A DNA stretch of 64,000 nt, from positions 1,674,001-1,738,000 of the forward strand of contig JAIXMN010000004.1 in assembly GCA_025716815.1 (NCBI GenBank). The letters run 5' to 3'. The position numbers were made by a program, and so were the translations under genes. The notes beneath the pieces are model-generated. The model saw only the letters and a program-made list of their open reading frames with translations, did no database searches and was not told the DNA's origin. Of the stretch, positions 25,320 to 39,268 are shown piece by piece (positions within the stretch are counted from its first letter, which is position 1; each line of letters begins with the position of its first letter). The stretch is from Dichotomocladium elegans (taxonomy: Eukaryota > Mucoromycota > Mucoromycetes > Mucorales > Lichtheimiaceae).

Positions 25320-26478
25320 ATGGTTGTTTCCCGCCTTTTTACCCTCGGCGCTCTCCTCCTCGGCTCATTTATACCCTTCACAGCTGCACAAGGCCAGGCT
25401 TGCAATGGATACCCTGAATATTGTTCAAAACATTACAACGAATTGACATACGTGTTGACCCACAACTCTTATGCTTACGCAGCCAATCCAGCATCTACCC
25501 AAATGTGTGCCATCAATGTACAGCTGCAAGACGGCGTCCGCGCTCTTAAACTGTCGGCCGTAAAGCCTTCGAGCAACTCAACTACAAATACTGTCATGCA
25601 TCTTTGCCATACGGATTGCTCTATTCTCGACGCCGGAACTGCCGTTGACACTCTCACAACGATCGTTAACTGGCTGAAGAGCAACCCGAACGAGGTCATC
25701 AGTATCTTTTGGAATATTCCCAATAACGACTTTACCGCGCCCGATTTTGTATCACCGTACGAATCGAGTGGTCTCCTCGACTATTCCTACGTCCAAGCAG
25801 TGAATAATTACTCTTGGCCTACACTGAACGAACTGATTGCATCCGGCAAGCGCGTTATCAACTTTATCGAGACTGGTGCAGACCAATCGGCTGTGCCATG
25901 GTATGTTTGTTTGTTATTAATGGAGGGAACTCGGCGATGCGGAAGATGTAGTGAGGGAAAGAGAGCATAATACCCACGATGACATTTTTCCCAATAGGCT
26001 TCACTCGGAGTTTGACTATATCATACAGACACCGTATGAGAACACGAATGAAACTTCATTTAGCTGCGTCTACGGCCGACCCAGTGATCCTGCCAATCCG
26101 GCGCAAATGATGTATGGTATGAATCACTATCTATATGGCACGCTTCCCTGGGGCCAGTACACGATCCAAGTCCCCCAAAGCGGCTCGGCCAACAAAACCA
26201 ACTCGCGGGAGTCCCTTGGGCTCGAGGCCACCGAGTGTACTCAGGCTTTTGGAAAACAACCCAATTTTTTGATTGTGGATTTCTACAACCGGGGCACCAC
26301 TTTTGAGATTGCTGCTGCACTTAACAATGTCACCTACAGCAACACTTCCGCTCTCATGTGTGATACCCAAAGCACAATGAGCGGCACAACTAACATGGAC
26401 TCATCTGCGTCTCTCCTCAGCGCATCCATAACGACCGCCGCACTCGCTTTGGTTGCACTTATCATGACTTTTATGTAG
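25320..26478 (+). CDS. Secreted, probably GPI-anchored PLC-like phosphodiesterase
   Basis: Two exons (25320-25900, 25998-26478) give about 353 residues. Residues 1-24 are a signal peptide (LFTLGALLLGSFIPFTAAQG). The mature protein begins with a Cys-rich strand, then THNSYA (catalytic His of the PI-PLC X-like TIM barrel), DGVRALKLS and HLCHTDC (second His region), followed by VDTLTTIVNWLKSNPNEVIS and GKRVINFIETGAD, all typical of fungal PLC-like phosphodiesterases. Several N-glycosylation sequons (NST, NYS, NET, NKT, NVT, NTS) are present. The C-terminus has a small-residue region (SGTTNMDSSAS) and a hydrophobic tail ending FM, consistent with GPI attachment. Substrate is unknown. The start at 25320 is chosen because it begins the signal peptide. 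Confidence 0.88.
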
Positions 26479-27369
26479 ATAGTACTCGTTTAAACCATAC
26501 ACACACAAAAGCAAAATGAAAGCAGTGGATTTTCGCATAGCCATCGCGCATAATTTATATCCATATAATAGCTTGCTTATACGTACATCATCCTCTCCCC
26601 ATCTTACTTTTATGAAGATGAGAGAGTTCAAGTGCGCTTTCAGAGCATATCGTTACATTATAATGGACTATTGCATGGAGACACACGATAAATTGGTCGC
26701 ACGTGCAACGAAATAAGCTTGTATTACGCTCGTTGGTGCCCGCTCCACACTTCTCCTACATGATGGTGCTGGGCGGAAACTAAAAAGGACATATCGCTGG
26801 TAATTCAATAGCACCTGTCAATAGGGAACGTAGTGAGTCTGCATGAATGGCAGAGTTTTTCCTTGACGTGATTCGTACAACCTGGACATCGCAGATAATG
26901 GTTTACCAGGCATCTGTTTGGGCAAGGTTTACTGTTCGCGAGATAAGTTTGATCATGCTCTCATGGCAAGAAAATAATAAATAATTAGAGGTTCCTCAGT
27001 TTTTGCTCTCCTTCCTGGATAAATAGGTACCGACGAGTCGCACCGAAATTGAACCAATGTAGCCCCATTGTCATTTGTTTACACACACTACATGCATTCT
27101 CAGATATACAACGTTGCTTTCCAGTGGAGTATGTATTGGGGAAGGGAGGCGTGCGTGAAGTAAGGGGCGGGGAGATGTTTGCCAAAAGACATCAAAAGTG
27201 TAAAATGAACATTTAAGCAAGGCGGGATCCCAAATGTAGCCAGCCAACAAATTTTCGATAGGCCATCTCAAAGAAGCATCCACCCTCCCTCTCTTTTTTG
27301 CGACATCCATCCATCCTCAACCGCGAGGCTATTCATCGCAAAGAAACCGTATCTAAGGTCGCTGTAGCC
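26479..27369. other. Intergenic region
   Basis: 3' flank of the PLC-like gene and promoter of the Stm1-like gene, with a C/T-rich stretch (about 27280-27300) before the latter. Minus-strand frames around 26985-27310 are not supported as genes. Confidence 0.5.
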
Positions 27370-28583
27370 ATGTCCACCTTCTCCAAGAACCTTTTCGATA
27401 TCCTCGGCGAGGACAACGAGGTCCGCCAGCCCGTTGCTGCTGCTCCCGCCAAGGAGCAGGCTGGCGAGCGCAAGGCCGACAAGCCCTCCAAGGCCAATGG
27501 TGGCGGTAATTTGTCAACCATTTCCAAAAAAAAAGCAGCGTCTGGCTCCCCCCTTCTCTTTCTTTCCCGTTCGATTTCAAAATTTGCATACACCATTCTG
27601 TTCGGCATAATGTCTACTTTACGATCACCAACAAAAAGGGGGGACCGGACGTTCACTTCTTTACACCGACGCTAATTGTCCTATCCTCTTACCTTTTATC
27701 CCGCTAGCTCCCCGCTCTAGCGCTCCCCGTGGTGCCCGTCGTGGACCTCGCCAGCAACAGAATGGTCGTCCTCAGCGCGGACGTCAGTTCGATCGCCATA
27801 GCGGCACTGGCATTGTGTGAGTTTTCCAATGCACTAACTGTATGGACTTCAATTTTGCTGACCGACGTTTTTGAAAAGCGACACTGAGAAGAAGGTGAAC
27901 CAGAGCTGGGGTCACGCTGACACTGCCGAGGCTGAGGCGTAAGTTTGGGGTTTGAAGGATGCTGGCGGATGATTGCACAACGTACACGTGGGGTTGGAGT
28001 GTAGTATTAATAGCTAAAGGTATTGTATCACAGTGCCAAGGACACCATCTCCTCCAAGGATCCCGCTAGCGAGGATGCTGCTGCCGCGGCCGTTCCTGAG
28101 CCCGAGGAGGATGTTAAGACCCTCGACGAGTACCTCGCTGAGAAGGCGAACAAGTCCTTGGGTGTTGCCCTCCCTGAGGCCCGCAAGGCCAACGAGGGTT
28201 CTGACGACAGCCAGTGGAAGAACGCCGTTGCCTTTGTGAAGCAGGAGGAGCCTGATTTCTACACCGCCAAGGTAATTCAGGACGAGTTTCTTCGATGGAT
28301 GTTATAATTGATTTTGTGGTGCATATGTGCGTTTGCGAAACAGGAATCCAAGACCACCAAGAAGGCCAGCGAAAAGCAGCGCAAGGAAAAGGTTGTTCTT
28401 GAGATTGAGCAGCGCTTCCAGGAGAAGCCCCGTGGTGGCTTCCGCGGCGGCAACGACCGTCGCAATGCTGACCGTGGCGATCGTCGTGGTCGTGGCAACG
28501 GCCGTCGTGGCCCCAAGAACAACAACAGCGCTCCCGCTGTCAACATCAAGGATGACTCTGCCTTCCCCTCGCTCGGCGCTTAA
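27370..28583 (+). CDS. STM1: Stm1/SERBP1-type ribosome-associated RNA-binding protein
   Basis: Five exons (27370-27505, 27708-27816, 27879-27938, 28034-28271, 28344-28583) give about 260 residues. The protein is highly charged. It starts MSTFSKNLFDILGEDNE, then has an Arg/Gly-rich segment (GARRGPRQQQNGRPQRGR), the family box FDRHSGTGIVDTEKKVNQSWG typical of Stm1/Habp4/SERBP1 proteins, an acidic part with VKTLDEYLAEK, and a C-terminal RGG region (GGFRGG, RRGRGNGRRG) ending DDSAFPSLGA. Known members clamp inactive 80S ribosomes and bind RNA; that role is inferred here. Codon use is strongly GC-ending compared with neighbours, as expected for a highly expressed gene. AATAAA is at 28640. Confidence 0.85.
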
Positions 28584-29185
28584 ACGACTTGCTATAATTT
28601 AATACGAACACATTGGCTGGACATGTAACCGCATTCGAAAATAAACTTGTTTCATTTTTACAATTCAGTTAGACACACGCATACACACGCTTCATGTACG
28701 CATTTTATGTACCAAAACCAGAAAAAAGGAACTCGCAGATGTTCGATGTGCACGACTTGACGAACTGGTTGGTCGGAAAAGACCAAGAAGTTTGCCGAAT
28801 ATCCATTTTGTCTTCCGATGGCTCTCAACAAACAGATGTGGGGTCGTACTAGTTAGAAAGGAGCGGGAGAATGGGCAAACGCTACACCGCATATCGAGAA
28901 ACTTGTGCAGGCTATCGAAATTACGCCTACGACTGAACAGTGATTTGAGAGGAAAAGCCATTGCTGAATGTGGGTTCTCCGCCGAGGAACCTTCGCAGCT
29001 TCATCTAGAAAAGCATGGATACTTCTGCTGGTGAAAGCCCCTACGTCATCGCTGAAATGGAAGGGGCTTGTCCGACTCGGTGTTGTATACCAAGCCAACA
29101 AGGAGCCATTCGAATTAATTGTCACTTCATAATTGTACTTCATAAGTGCACCTTAATATGAATACAATATATACATCGAGATTTA
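28584..29185. other. Convergent intergenic region
   Basis: Between the 3' ends of the STM1-like gene and the MAPKKK gene. Open frames occur on both strands (about 28690-29140), up to 96 codons, without domains. They overlap each other in antiphase, so neither is called. Confidence 0.4.
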
Positions 29186-32100
29186 TTATATTTTTAAAAA
29201 TGAGTGCTCCAAAAGCTCTTTTGCGCAAGGTCTCTCCTCATGATTCCTTCAGTCTAAAAGTCAGCATGCCTTTCCTCACTTTTCACCGTCAATGCTAATA
29301 CTTACAATTTAAAGGTACATCGCAGGAAGTCCTTTGCGTCTTCACTGATATGTTCCGGAATATTTGGAGCAGTGTAGCTACCGATCTGAGGAGAAATTAA
29401 TAAGCCATCGTCCTCAATACCGCATATCCATCGTTTACCTTAAATATTGCCTGCATTTGCGTGAACTCTGGAAAGGGATGATCACCTGTGAACATCTCCA
29501 CGACCATGCATCCTAGAGACCACACATCTGCTTTGCGGGTATAATGTGTTTGCTTTACGACTTCAGGAGCCATCCTGCAATACAGAGGCGATTAAAAAAT
29601 CCTCTCTTTACTCATATGTCAGATTCGTACATACCAAAAGATAGAACCTTGCAAACTCGGCCGATTAGGCGCAGAAGAAACTTGTAGGATATCTGGGCAC
29701 AAGGATGATGTGAGCAAAAGAATTATCATTGGATTTATCTAACATACTTTCTTCCACCTTCTTGGATATGCCAAAATCGCTGATTTTCACGCCTCCTTTG
29801 TTGTCCACTATAAAGGCAAAATTAACACCCTTGCTCTGTTCGCAGCCTTATCTGCAGTTTACCTAATACGTTCGCTCCTTTAATATCCCGATGTACAATA
29901 TCTTTGCGATGTAAATAGTTGAGCCCTTTGAGGATTTGACGCACGAAGCTCTGGACCAGCGGCTCCTTGAATGCCCCATAACTAGCAAGAAGTCCAGCCA
30001 CAGATCCACCCGGAACATATTCGAGGAAGATACTAAAATGGGCGGTATCCATTTGAGAGCCTATTGATAAGTCATTAATATTCTGTTTAGCGGCACTATG
30101 CCTGTCATTTACCCAAATATTGTACAATGTTCTCGTGTTGGAGCTCCTTCAACAGTGCAATTTCTCGATGCAGTGCTTCAACCTTTTAGAGAGGTTATTG
30201 TGCTGATACATAGTATATGTTATAGTTATATATTACCATGGACTTTTTCCTGTCTTCCGTAGCCGAATTCTCGACGGGTAGATCAACTTGTTTAACAGCC
30301 ATGAGTTCACCACTCACAGGATTAAGTCCAAGATAAACATCACCAAATGTGCCTCGGCCAATGAGTGATCCCTTCATCCATTCAAGTGGTTTTTCATCCG
30401 CTAATTTGCTATGGTCAGATAAAAAATGGCATCATGTCTCGTGAGATGGACTCTTACATATAAGCGACTTTGTCCGCACCATTTCTGCTAAAGGATCTAC
30501 ATACGATATTAAATAAGCCAATGTGCAAGGGACAATGTTATCAGACATACCCTCTTTGTCATCTTCCTCATCCTCATCTTCCTCATCTTTTTCAACGTTC
30601 TCCAAGGTTTTGACCGAAATGGCTGGAGATAGAGGCTTGTGTATATCCTCCCCAGTGGACTTGCCCGCAAGTGTCTCGGCACTCTCTTCCTCCAAAAGAG
30701 ACTCGTTCATTGCACTAGGATTATCTTCTGTAGTTGATTCAGGAATCTGATCTTCATCGTCTGAAAGTTGCCGTTGCTTATCCGTCGCACTTTCCGCAGA
30801 ATTTTCTTCAATGTCTTCTTCTTCTGGGAATTTGGCCAAATCCGCATCAACCCCCAGAACAGTGATAAGTTCTGGAAGAACACTATTCCTGTATGCTGCC
30901 CGACTTTCTCGTCGGAAAGATGATGAGCTCCGAGTGGTTGAAAGTCGCTTCGCGTTTATGCCAGCGGTCTCGAGCATCTCGCGTTTATGATTGGGGAAGA
31001 AGGAGGGCAAATTGGATGAAATGACCTCCGACGGCGGACGTTCACCAAAGAATCGGCGGACGCGGGTTTGGTTATGCGTGATGCTGTGGGTGCGAATAGG
31101 GTAACGAGGTTGGATATTGTCGACGGAGGAGCCAGTAATGATATCTAGCGTCAGCTGTTTATCGGGAAGCCATGCATGGATACTTTCTGCGGTTGGTGTG
31201 CTGGTGTAAGTAGTTGGACTGTCGATGTCTTGCTGCATTGGAACCCGCTGAAGTTTCCAGTTATTTGTGCCTTTCCGCTTGAATTCCTCGTGCGTTGGGT
31301 AAAGATGCCTTTTCCTCAGGATGAGCCTCTCCTTTTCGGGACGATCGACCGATCGACAAATCTCGGCCAATTCTACATCCGAAAGAGCGCGGGCTATATA
31401 GGTGTTAAGCCTGGCAGATGCGCTATATAATTGTTGATGCATACCTTCTCCATTTGTGCTTGATCCCACAAAGATGCAATATCGATCAGCATTATTCTCG
31501 TCGATTCCAAACTTATGCAAAACTTTGGCCATAATGGCCTTAGCATCTGAAGTATTGTGCACGTTCACAATCCTGAACTGGCCCTCTTCGCCAAAGACCT
31601 TGACACATGTCTAAAGCAATTGTCGGTTGAATAATCCCATTCAGCGTTTATGCTCAATCAATTATGAATTTACCTGTTTAACCTTTTCCATCGACATAAT
31701 GCCCTTCTCTAATGACTTGCGCTAGGATCCGTGATCAATCCAGCCATTCTTTCGCCACCAATTGGGGCATACCGCACCTACCTTCTGAATATTTTTGGGG
31801 CTTGGTGGCATTGGTGGTGCATCCTGTCCAGCTCGCATCGATCTCTTGGAATCTGCTCGGCCTAAAAATCTCGAGAAAGAGTTTGACCTGTTCAGCAAGC
31901 TTTTCCCTTCGGACGATTTTGACGATTTTTCTGGATGCGGAATGGTAACGTTGAAGCCTTCGTGTTTTCCATGGCCATCTAAATGATACAGCGAAGGACT
32001 CGCAGCAAGCGTTTGTGTCGTGGCGATGGAAATAGACGATTGGTTCTGGAGGCGGTAGTCGGCTCGCGAGTCAGGACCTGCATGTGCTAGGTGCTGCTGC

Positions 32101-32578
32101 TAAGAAGAGATAACATAGATCAATGTTGAATCCTCCAAATGCTTCTGAGCTGCGGATGGTACCTTGGCTCTCACTGCGTTGGCAATGGCAGCATAGCATT
32201 CCTGTCGCAGTGATCTGACTGCCACAAGTAACTTGACCCTTTCACCCACAGTTTTAATGTCCATAGACTTGAGTGCTTCATTATCAAGATCAAGCAGGAT
32301 TGCCCCGGTGATGTTATTCTCTGGTGAAATAATGCAAATGAGCTTGCTGAATAAATGAGTCAGTCTTTTAACTTGCCAATGAACTTGCTTCTGTATCGGC
32401 TATAGTTGAGGAGTGAAAGCCACTCTGCCACCTTCGCCTCAGACCAGCTATGGACTTCTTCAAGAGAATAGCCCCTGTTGCGGTTGTGGTCTCCATGTGT
32501 CGGAGTAGTCGGCGATGTGCTATGATAAATATACATCGCCATTGGTGATGGTGGCTGCTGGCCAGCATTGTTCGCCAT
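29186..32578 (-). CDS. STE11: Ste11/Byr2-type MAP kinase kinase kinase (SAM, Ras-binding, kinase)
   Basis: Fifteen exons (32578-32377, 32320-32163, 32099-31782, 31721-31674, 31610-31445, 31393-30551, 30496-30458, 30400-30237, 30182-30113, 30060-29863, 29807-29748, 29692-29635, 29574-29439, 29385-29306, 29246-29186) give about 866 residues. A SAM domain (about 43-110: [30 protein letters not shown]) mediates adaptor binding (Ste50-like). A Ras-binding/RA-like domain (about 242-325) starts [18 protein letters not shown] long Ser/acidic regulatory linker follows. The kinase (about 600-860) has [11 protein letters not shown], Lys in [21 protein letters not shown] and GSIFWMAPEVV, the Ste11/Bck1 class. 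Intron 1 (32376-32321) requires a GC donor. Role: top of the pheromone/filamentation/osmotic MAPK cascade, by family. Confidence 0.92.
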
Positions 32579-33711
32579 AATGCCTGCAATAGACGGAGAA
32601 AGTAGCAACAACTTTGACCCTGACGAGGTGTGCTCACCCAAGTGAGAGTTTCCAAGTTCAAACTCAGGTCGCCTGATCGGGTACTGGGGGAACAACTCCA
32701 GAGATTTGCAAAATGAAGTGGTCTTGTCGGATATTGGAAGATTCTCTATTGTGCGACCGCCATTGTTTTTTTCTTCCAAGAGCGCTTGAACCTAACACAT
32801 GCTCTGTAGCCAAACCTGATCCTTCGTCTTCAAGCTTTTTGAACATATATATATATATTGGTTTTAGGTTTCAGGTGTAAAAAATAGGGTCGTGAAGAAC
32901 AAAAAATTATGAGCCAGCATCGTAGTCGAAAGCCTGCACATTTCAACTCCTAATAGTCCAGCGTTCCAATATTATCAACCACGATCCTACCACGTTTACT
33001 TATCCCTATCAAGATTCTGGGATGATCTTTAACAGTGATGTTGCCCCCCCTCTATCGGATCATCGAAGTCGTAATTATCAAACACATGAAATATACTCAA
33101 GTTTTTCGATGTAGTGGCATTCAACTTCACCGAGAATGAACAGACTGCCGGTGTACTTAACGCACAAGCAGTCGTTTGAAACTGAGTGGAAGAAGAATCG
33201 ATGCATTCGAGCATGGTAGTATTCTGGCTTTATTTGGAAAGCTTCATTAAATGCTCAGGGTACATGTTTGATAATGATCCGTCTTGTATTCCATATATTT
33301 GTAAGTATATATTGCAGAAGACGGCGACGCTCTTGATTCTCAAATTGAAAATTGATAGTACATGAGGAATAGCGTTTAACCAAGATAATATCAGCACATT
33401 AGTTACGCGTAAGCGATTACATTCCGATATGGAGAACCCCATTTTGATGGATGTTCCGCATTCCGTTTCCATTCGACTACACCATTAACCACACAGATAC
33501 GTCTGCTTCTAGCAAAAGCTTCCTTGTTAAACAATGATGATAAATACGGTGTTGCAAATGGAGAAATCGCTAAGTAACGGCAGATAGCGTTTCAGTGAGA
33601 ATGGTGTGTGGAACGCGAGCAACCGTCGTTTCTCAGCGGGGATGGAATTCCACCGCCTGGTATATCCTACCTGTTAATCCTTTCCTTTCTTCTTCCTTCT
33701 CAAAGACTGCA
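32579..33711. other. Divergent intergenic region between STE11 and YPT7
   Basis: 1.1 kb holding the promoters of both flanking genes, including a C/T-rich stretch just upstream of the Rab7 start. Minus-strand frames at 33029-33214 and 33230-33472 have fairly protein-like composition but no domain, and no splice link to the STE11 model was found. Confidence 0.4.
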
Positions 33712-34808
<1,097 letters not shown>

Positions 34809-34930
34809 AAGATGGTATACTCCAACAATGGGACATTGCAAACCTCTCAGTTATTCATATCATAATAAACTTAAGAAATACACGCGAATAGCATGTGCCA
34901 TTATGATACGTACAAGGTGTACTTTCATTT

Positions 34931-37096
34931 CTAGTCGTAATAAAGCTGATGGCGGGAAATATTGATCTCCTCATTGACTGTCATAGCGACAGGGGTATCA
35001 CTTAAAAAAAGACAGATGAGTGATCCAATTGGCACATACAGATCAAGATAGAGAGAACACGTACGAGTTCAAGCGCTTTGTCACATCATCCAGATCAAGT
35101 TGGAGATAGTCTCTGATGAAGTCTCCAATGTCTGTATTCTCGTGGCTGCCACGTAAGGCTTCAGTTCCTGGGCCGTATGCGTACAAGTTGACATCAACAG
35201 CGCTGTGACCATGGGTTGTGAACTTAACAAACGCATATGAGTCGTCTGTGGTCATTCAATGTAACATCAACGGAAAGTGTTTACCCCAATCATTGCTCTG
35301 CGGTTCACCATGCCAGCAAGCTTGTTCTCTAGGTCGGTGATATCCTTTCCGCTGTCTTTCCAGGACATCACCGTATTAATTTCTTCGTCAGTAGGGTCTT
35401 GAATGCCAAGTCCATCGGCGATGATCTTGCTCTTGAGGTAGTTTGTGGCATCCACATCTTCCTTCTGAATCACTCTGCTCCAGGTACGAGCAAGCGCTTC
35501 ACTGGAATTTCTGACTCGACTGATCACCTCGGGATTCCTTCATCTCCTGTTTGAATCTCCTGCTATTCTAAAAATGGCAACAATAACAACTTACCACTTG
35601 TATTCGGGGTATGCGTCTGTGAGCTGTCGACCAACGGTGAGACCGCCCGTTTCGTGATCGCTTGTGGAGATCATGACTGTATCGGGATGCTCCTTGACGT
35701 AGTCAATGACGACTTGCGCGGTTTGATGATATTCATAAATGTCATAGAAGTGCGCAGCGGGATCGTTCCTGAAATATGCTCAAGTTAGTCCTCCTTGATC
35801 AACGGACAAGGGGGCGGGAAGGACGTCACTATAGCTCACGTGTGTGCGGCCATGTCGATACGGCTGCCCTCAATCATCAAAAAGAAACCTTTGTCAGATT
35901 TCTTGGACTGTTCCGTCAAAACATCGAGAGCTTTGATGACCATCTCTTTGAGTGACGGCTGTTCTTCCGGGTTACGGTCGATCTCATAACTCATGTGCTG
36001 GATTCAAGTTAGCCAATGATTCATGCAAGTTGACAATGCTTTTCTTACACCAGGAGCAAACAATGCCATCAACGGAAGGTTATCCGTGGGCTGAATGTTG
36101 TCGAATTCATCACGGGTCAGTTTCACTGTCCATCCGAAATGCTGCTTAGCTTCTGCAAAGAGGTCACGGCTGTCGGTTCTGCAGCTGCCGGCAGTTGCAT
36201 TACTCAAAAATTCGCATATACCACCACCGAACATGAGATCCACAGTTCGACCCAGCGGGCTATAGCCAATCTGTTGCGACGCGATATGGTTCTCATCATC
36301 GCGACCGACCACATGCGCAGAGAAGGATGCTGGTGTGGCATGCGTAATACGTGAGGTCACCACTAAGCCGGTAAGCATGTCACGATGAAGCTTTGCAGAC
36401 TCGAGTACAGTACCGCAAGGTACCTGGCTTGGATCCACTGTATGCGTACGCAAAAGTGTCCGTTAGTTTATTCTACTCATGCGCCCAGGCGCATGATCTG
36501 CAGCATACCTCCAATAGCACCATTATAGGACTTGAGAGCGCAGGCAAACGCTAAAAAACGGACCACTAAGAAATTGCCCGGTCTCTTATCTGTCCACTTA
36601 CCCGTTGCTCCGGCTGCACTATCCGTCACTAGGCTTGAAGAACTCTGGGTGCGACTATGGCCAACATGGACGTGATCCAAGGGCAGCATGCTCTTTACCG
36701 GCAGATTTTCTCTCCAAGCGTGGTATTGACGTGCATACGTCTCTGAAGCAGGACCAAAACCATCACTGATCATCATGATGACATTGCGTCTGGTTGCACC
36801 TGCCGCTAGACTCTTTTATCAGCCGGATCTGCATCAGGGCAACTAAATAACTTACTTGGTTCATGCTTCGCCAGAAGGAAAATCGCAGTGGCAATGACGG
36901 ACGCACCAACGACTCCAACGAGTACTTTCCGAAGAGTGCGGCCCCAGTTCTATCGGAAAATGAGTAAGCAAGAAGATCGACACTGGCAATGTAGCTGTCA
37001 ACCTACACTATGAGTCTTCACGTCGGTAAAAATGGAAGGCTCCTGCTCAGTATCAGTTGGGATGGTGTAGTAACCGTTTCTGTCTTTAAATGCCAT
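34931..37096 (-). CDS. PHO8: Vacuolar-type alkaline phosphatase, type II membrane protein
   Basis: Multi-exon minus-strand gene. The start at 37096 (MAFKDRNGYY) gives a short cytosolic tail, then a membrane anchor (VLVGVVGASVIATAIFLLA), as in yeast Pho8. Catalytic features: MMISDGFGP (metal-binding Asp), VTDSAAGATG (the phosphorylated Ser), EGSRID, STSDHETGG (metal-binding Asp-His) and TTHGHSAVDV. The last exon (35030-34931 region) ends in HQLYYD. Introns interrupt the frame at about 37007, 36856, 36595, 36475, 36045, 35830, 35590, 35270 and 35075 (approximate), with typical GT...AG signals. Substrates are phosphomonoesters in the vacuole lumen. In yeast it is delivered by the AP-3 route and matured after Ypt7-dependent fusion; the neighbouring YPT7 is convergent. 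Confidence 0.9.
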
Positions 37097-38010
37097 GACG
37101 GAAAGGGGGAAAGGAAGGACAAAGCGTGTACGGATGCTAACCCCTTTTTTATCGATTTATATATCTCACCTGGCCACGATGATATTATTAATGCCAGGAT
37201 TAGATTCCAAAAATGGATAACTTCATCCAAATCCGTCAAACGCTTGCCTCGAGAAGCTATCCAATGGGCACACAGAGAAGTCACCACGCAGAAAAAGATA
37301 TGCGTAAGCTGGGACGAATATTTAAAGTTGAGCTGCAAGAGCCCTGCTGTTGATTGGATCAACAAAGCTCCTTCGTGTGACTCGTTGATGGTATTTTGTG
37401 TCGCGATGGCAACCACCACCTATGCACGTTAATCCACACCCACCAACCGATGACGGGTCGATTTATTTACAAATAAAGCGGTCTTTTCCTAATGTAAGAA
37501 ATCCAGGCCATCAATTGCGCTTGTATTGTGCAGTTACATATCTAATTTACAGCCATAAAAAAAGTATTTGCTACAGTATCGCCATCTCGCCTTGAACATT
37601 CCCACAATAGGTTCGTACATTGTGATGAACCGTAGCACGTCTGTCGCCCAAGTGTGCGTGCATCGGTCGATGACCCATTTATTAAAGGTACCAGACAAGC
37701 AGTGATATCGAGGAACTAATTTTGAGCACTTGGATCAACATGAGGCTGATTCAATAGCGACTCATAGGGCGAGAAGACGCAGGCGTATTATATAAAAAAG
37801 GCAGCCATGTATTGATACATGTCCAATCTAAATAGCAGGGATTCGGCTCATCATTCGTCATCTTCTACTTCGTTCATACCAGCGTCTATGGCGCAATCAG
37901 CGAGGCAGCCAATAGGAGGATATTTTTCTGTCCCGATTAATCTTTTTATTTACTTGAGCTCTCGCTGATCTAATCGCTTTATTTCCTCTCTCCCTTCCAC
38001 AAAGTCGACT
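37097..38010. other. Divergent intergenic region between PHO8 and MET14
   Basis: 914 bp with the promoters of both genes. A C/T-rich leader precedes the APS kinase start. Frames at 37010-37432 partly cover the first exon of PHO8 on the other strand and are shadows. No CACGTG site was found here. Confidence 0.5.
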
Positions 38011-38813
38011 ATGACAATGGCAACCAACATCACCTGGCATGACGGCGCTGTCTCACTTACTGAACGCCAGGCTCTCCTTGGTCAAAAGGTACAATAAACA
38101 ATCCTGTCGAAAGCGGACCTTTGTCTATAGGCTGGTGAAACAAGGCACGGGATAAGACAAGCTTACATGATTGGGGGTACCTGGATAGGGCTTCACAATT
38201 TGGTTCACTGGTCTCTCTGCGTCCGGAAAGTCGACGTTGGCCACTGCTTTGGAGCAGACGCTTCTGCACTCAGGTATCGCTGCATATCGTCTTGACGGTG
38301 ACAATATCCGGTTCGGTCTGAACAAGAATCTCGGCTTTGGTCCTGATGACCGTACAGAGAATATCCGCAGAATCTCGGAGGTAGACGTTCGCCGGAGGGC
38401 GTGTCAGGGAGAAGTGAAGCTTTATAATATTTATCCCTTGATTAATGTAGGTTGCCAAGCTCTTTGCTGACTCCACGATGATCGCTGTCACTTCTTTTAT
38501 CAGTCCTTATCGGCAGGATCGCGACTCTGCCCGTGAGCTACACAAGGCTTCAGGAATTCCATTCATCGAGGTCTATGCCGATGCTCCATTGGAAGTCGTT
38601 GAGCAGCGCGACCCCAAGGGACTCTACAAGAAGGCGAGGGCCGGTGAGATTAAAGAATTTACCGGCATCTCCGCACCTTATGAGGCGCCCGAGCATGCCG
38701 AGATTCACATCAAGACCCATGAGCTTACGGTTGAACAGGGAGTTCAGCAAATTCTGGATTATCTCGTCAAGAACAAGCTCATCCCGGAAGAAAAACTTGC
38801 CAAATCCGCTTAG
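38011..38813 (+). CDS. MET14: Adenylylsulfate (APS) kinase
   Basis: Three exons (38011-38088, 38189-38380, 38451-38813) give about 210 residues, the standard length. It phosphorylates APS to PAPS in sulfate assimilation. The P-loop is GLSASGKST; the conserved APS-binding blocks are [46 protein letters not shown], and the lid [23 protein letters not shown]. The N-terminal WHDGAVS...ERQ is the usual family start. The next gene on the minus strand is convergent. Confidence 0.96.
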
Positions 38814-38966
38814 ATTTAAATAGCCATCCTTTTCCTCCCTGTATATATTCGCTTAGGTTACTATTTACACAATAGAACGCACACACACATTCTACAAGAG
38901 TAATTGCCGCTTAGTTCTTGGGAACGCCTTCGTATGATAATCGGATCGCCTTCCGCTTGTACATTT

Positions 38967-39197
38967 TCATTCTTCTGGTTCGTGATCGTGTTCGTCATCC
39001 GTAAAGAAATCGTCATCCAAGTCGAATGCATCATCGAGGTCAAATAGGATAACAATGACGGCCAGCAATGGCAACAATACGCGAGGCCGCATAATTTTCT
39101 TTGAAAACTCGAGCATGACATCAGCTAGGAAAGCAGTTGATGGTTCTGGCTGCAGTACGGATGCATTGAGAAACTTGTACGGCAGTATTGGAAGCAT
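38967..39197 (-). CDS. Possible small membrane protein with acidic tail
   Basis: A minus-strand frame open from at least 39353 to 38967, just downstream of the eIF2-beta stop (39269) and overlapping its last exon in another frame. From the in-frame ATG at 39197 it encodes 76 residues: a Leu/Pro-rich start, VLLPLLAVIVILFDL as a possible membrane span, and a run of Asp/Glu to the end. No family is recognised. It could be a short downstream gene, an exon of something unresolved, or a chance open frame. Confidence 0.25.
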   Translation of the reverse strand: MLPILPYKFLNASVLQPEPSTAFLADVMLEFSKKIMRPRVLLPLLAVIVILFDLDDAFDLDDDFFTDDEHDHEPEE

Positions 39198-39268
39198 GGG
39201 AAGCGTGGAAAGAAAAATGGTTGCGGAAAACAAAACGACGCGAGTTTTGGGATTTATTAAAATTAAGT

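Noticed and set aside
25232..25417. Upstream in-frame starts for the PLC-like and secreted-protein genes
   Set aside because: They add non-signal N-terminal extensions ahead of clear signal peptides; the internal ATGs are better starts.
28692..29143. Overlapping frames on both strands between STM1 and STE11
   Set aside because: They exclude one another, have no domain and lie in the shared 3' flank.
37010..37432. 140-codon plus-strand frame near the PHO8 start
   Set aside because: Overlaps PHO8 exon 1 on the opposite strand and the shared promoter; no domain.
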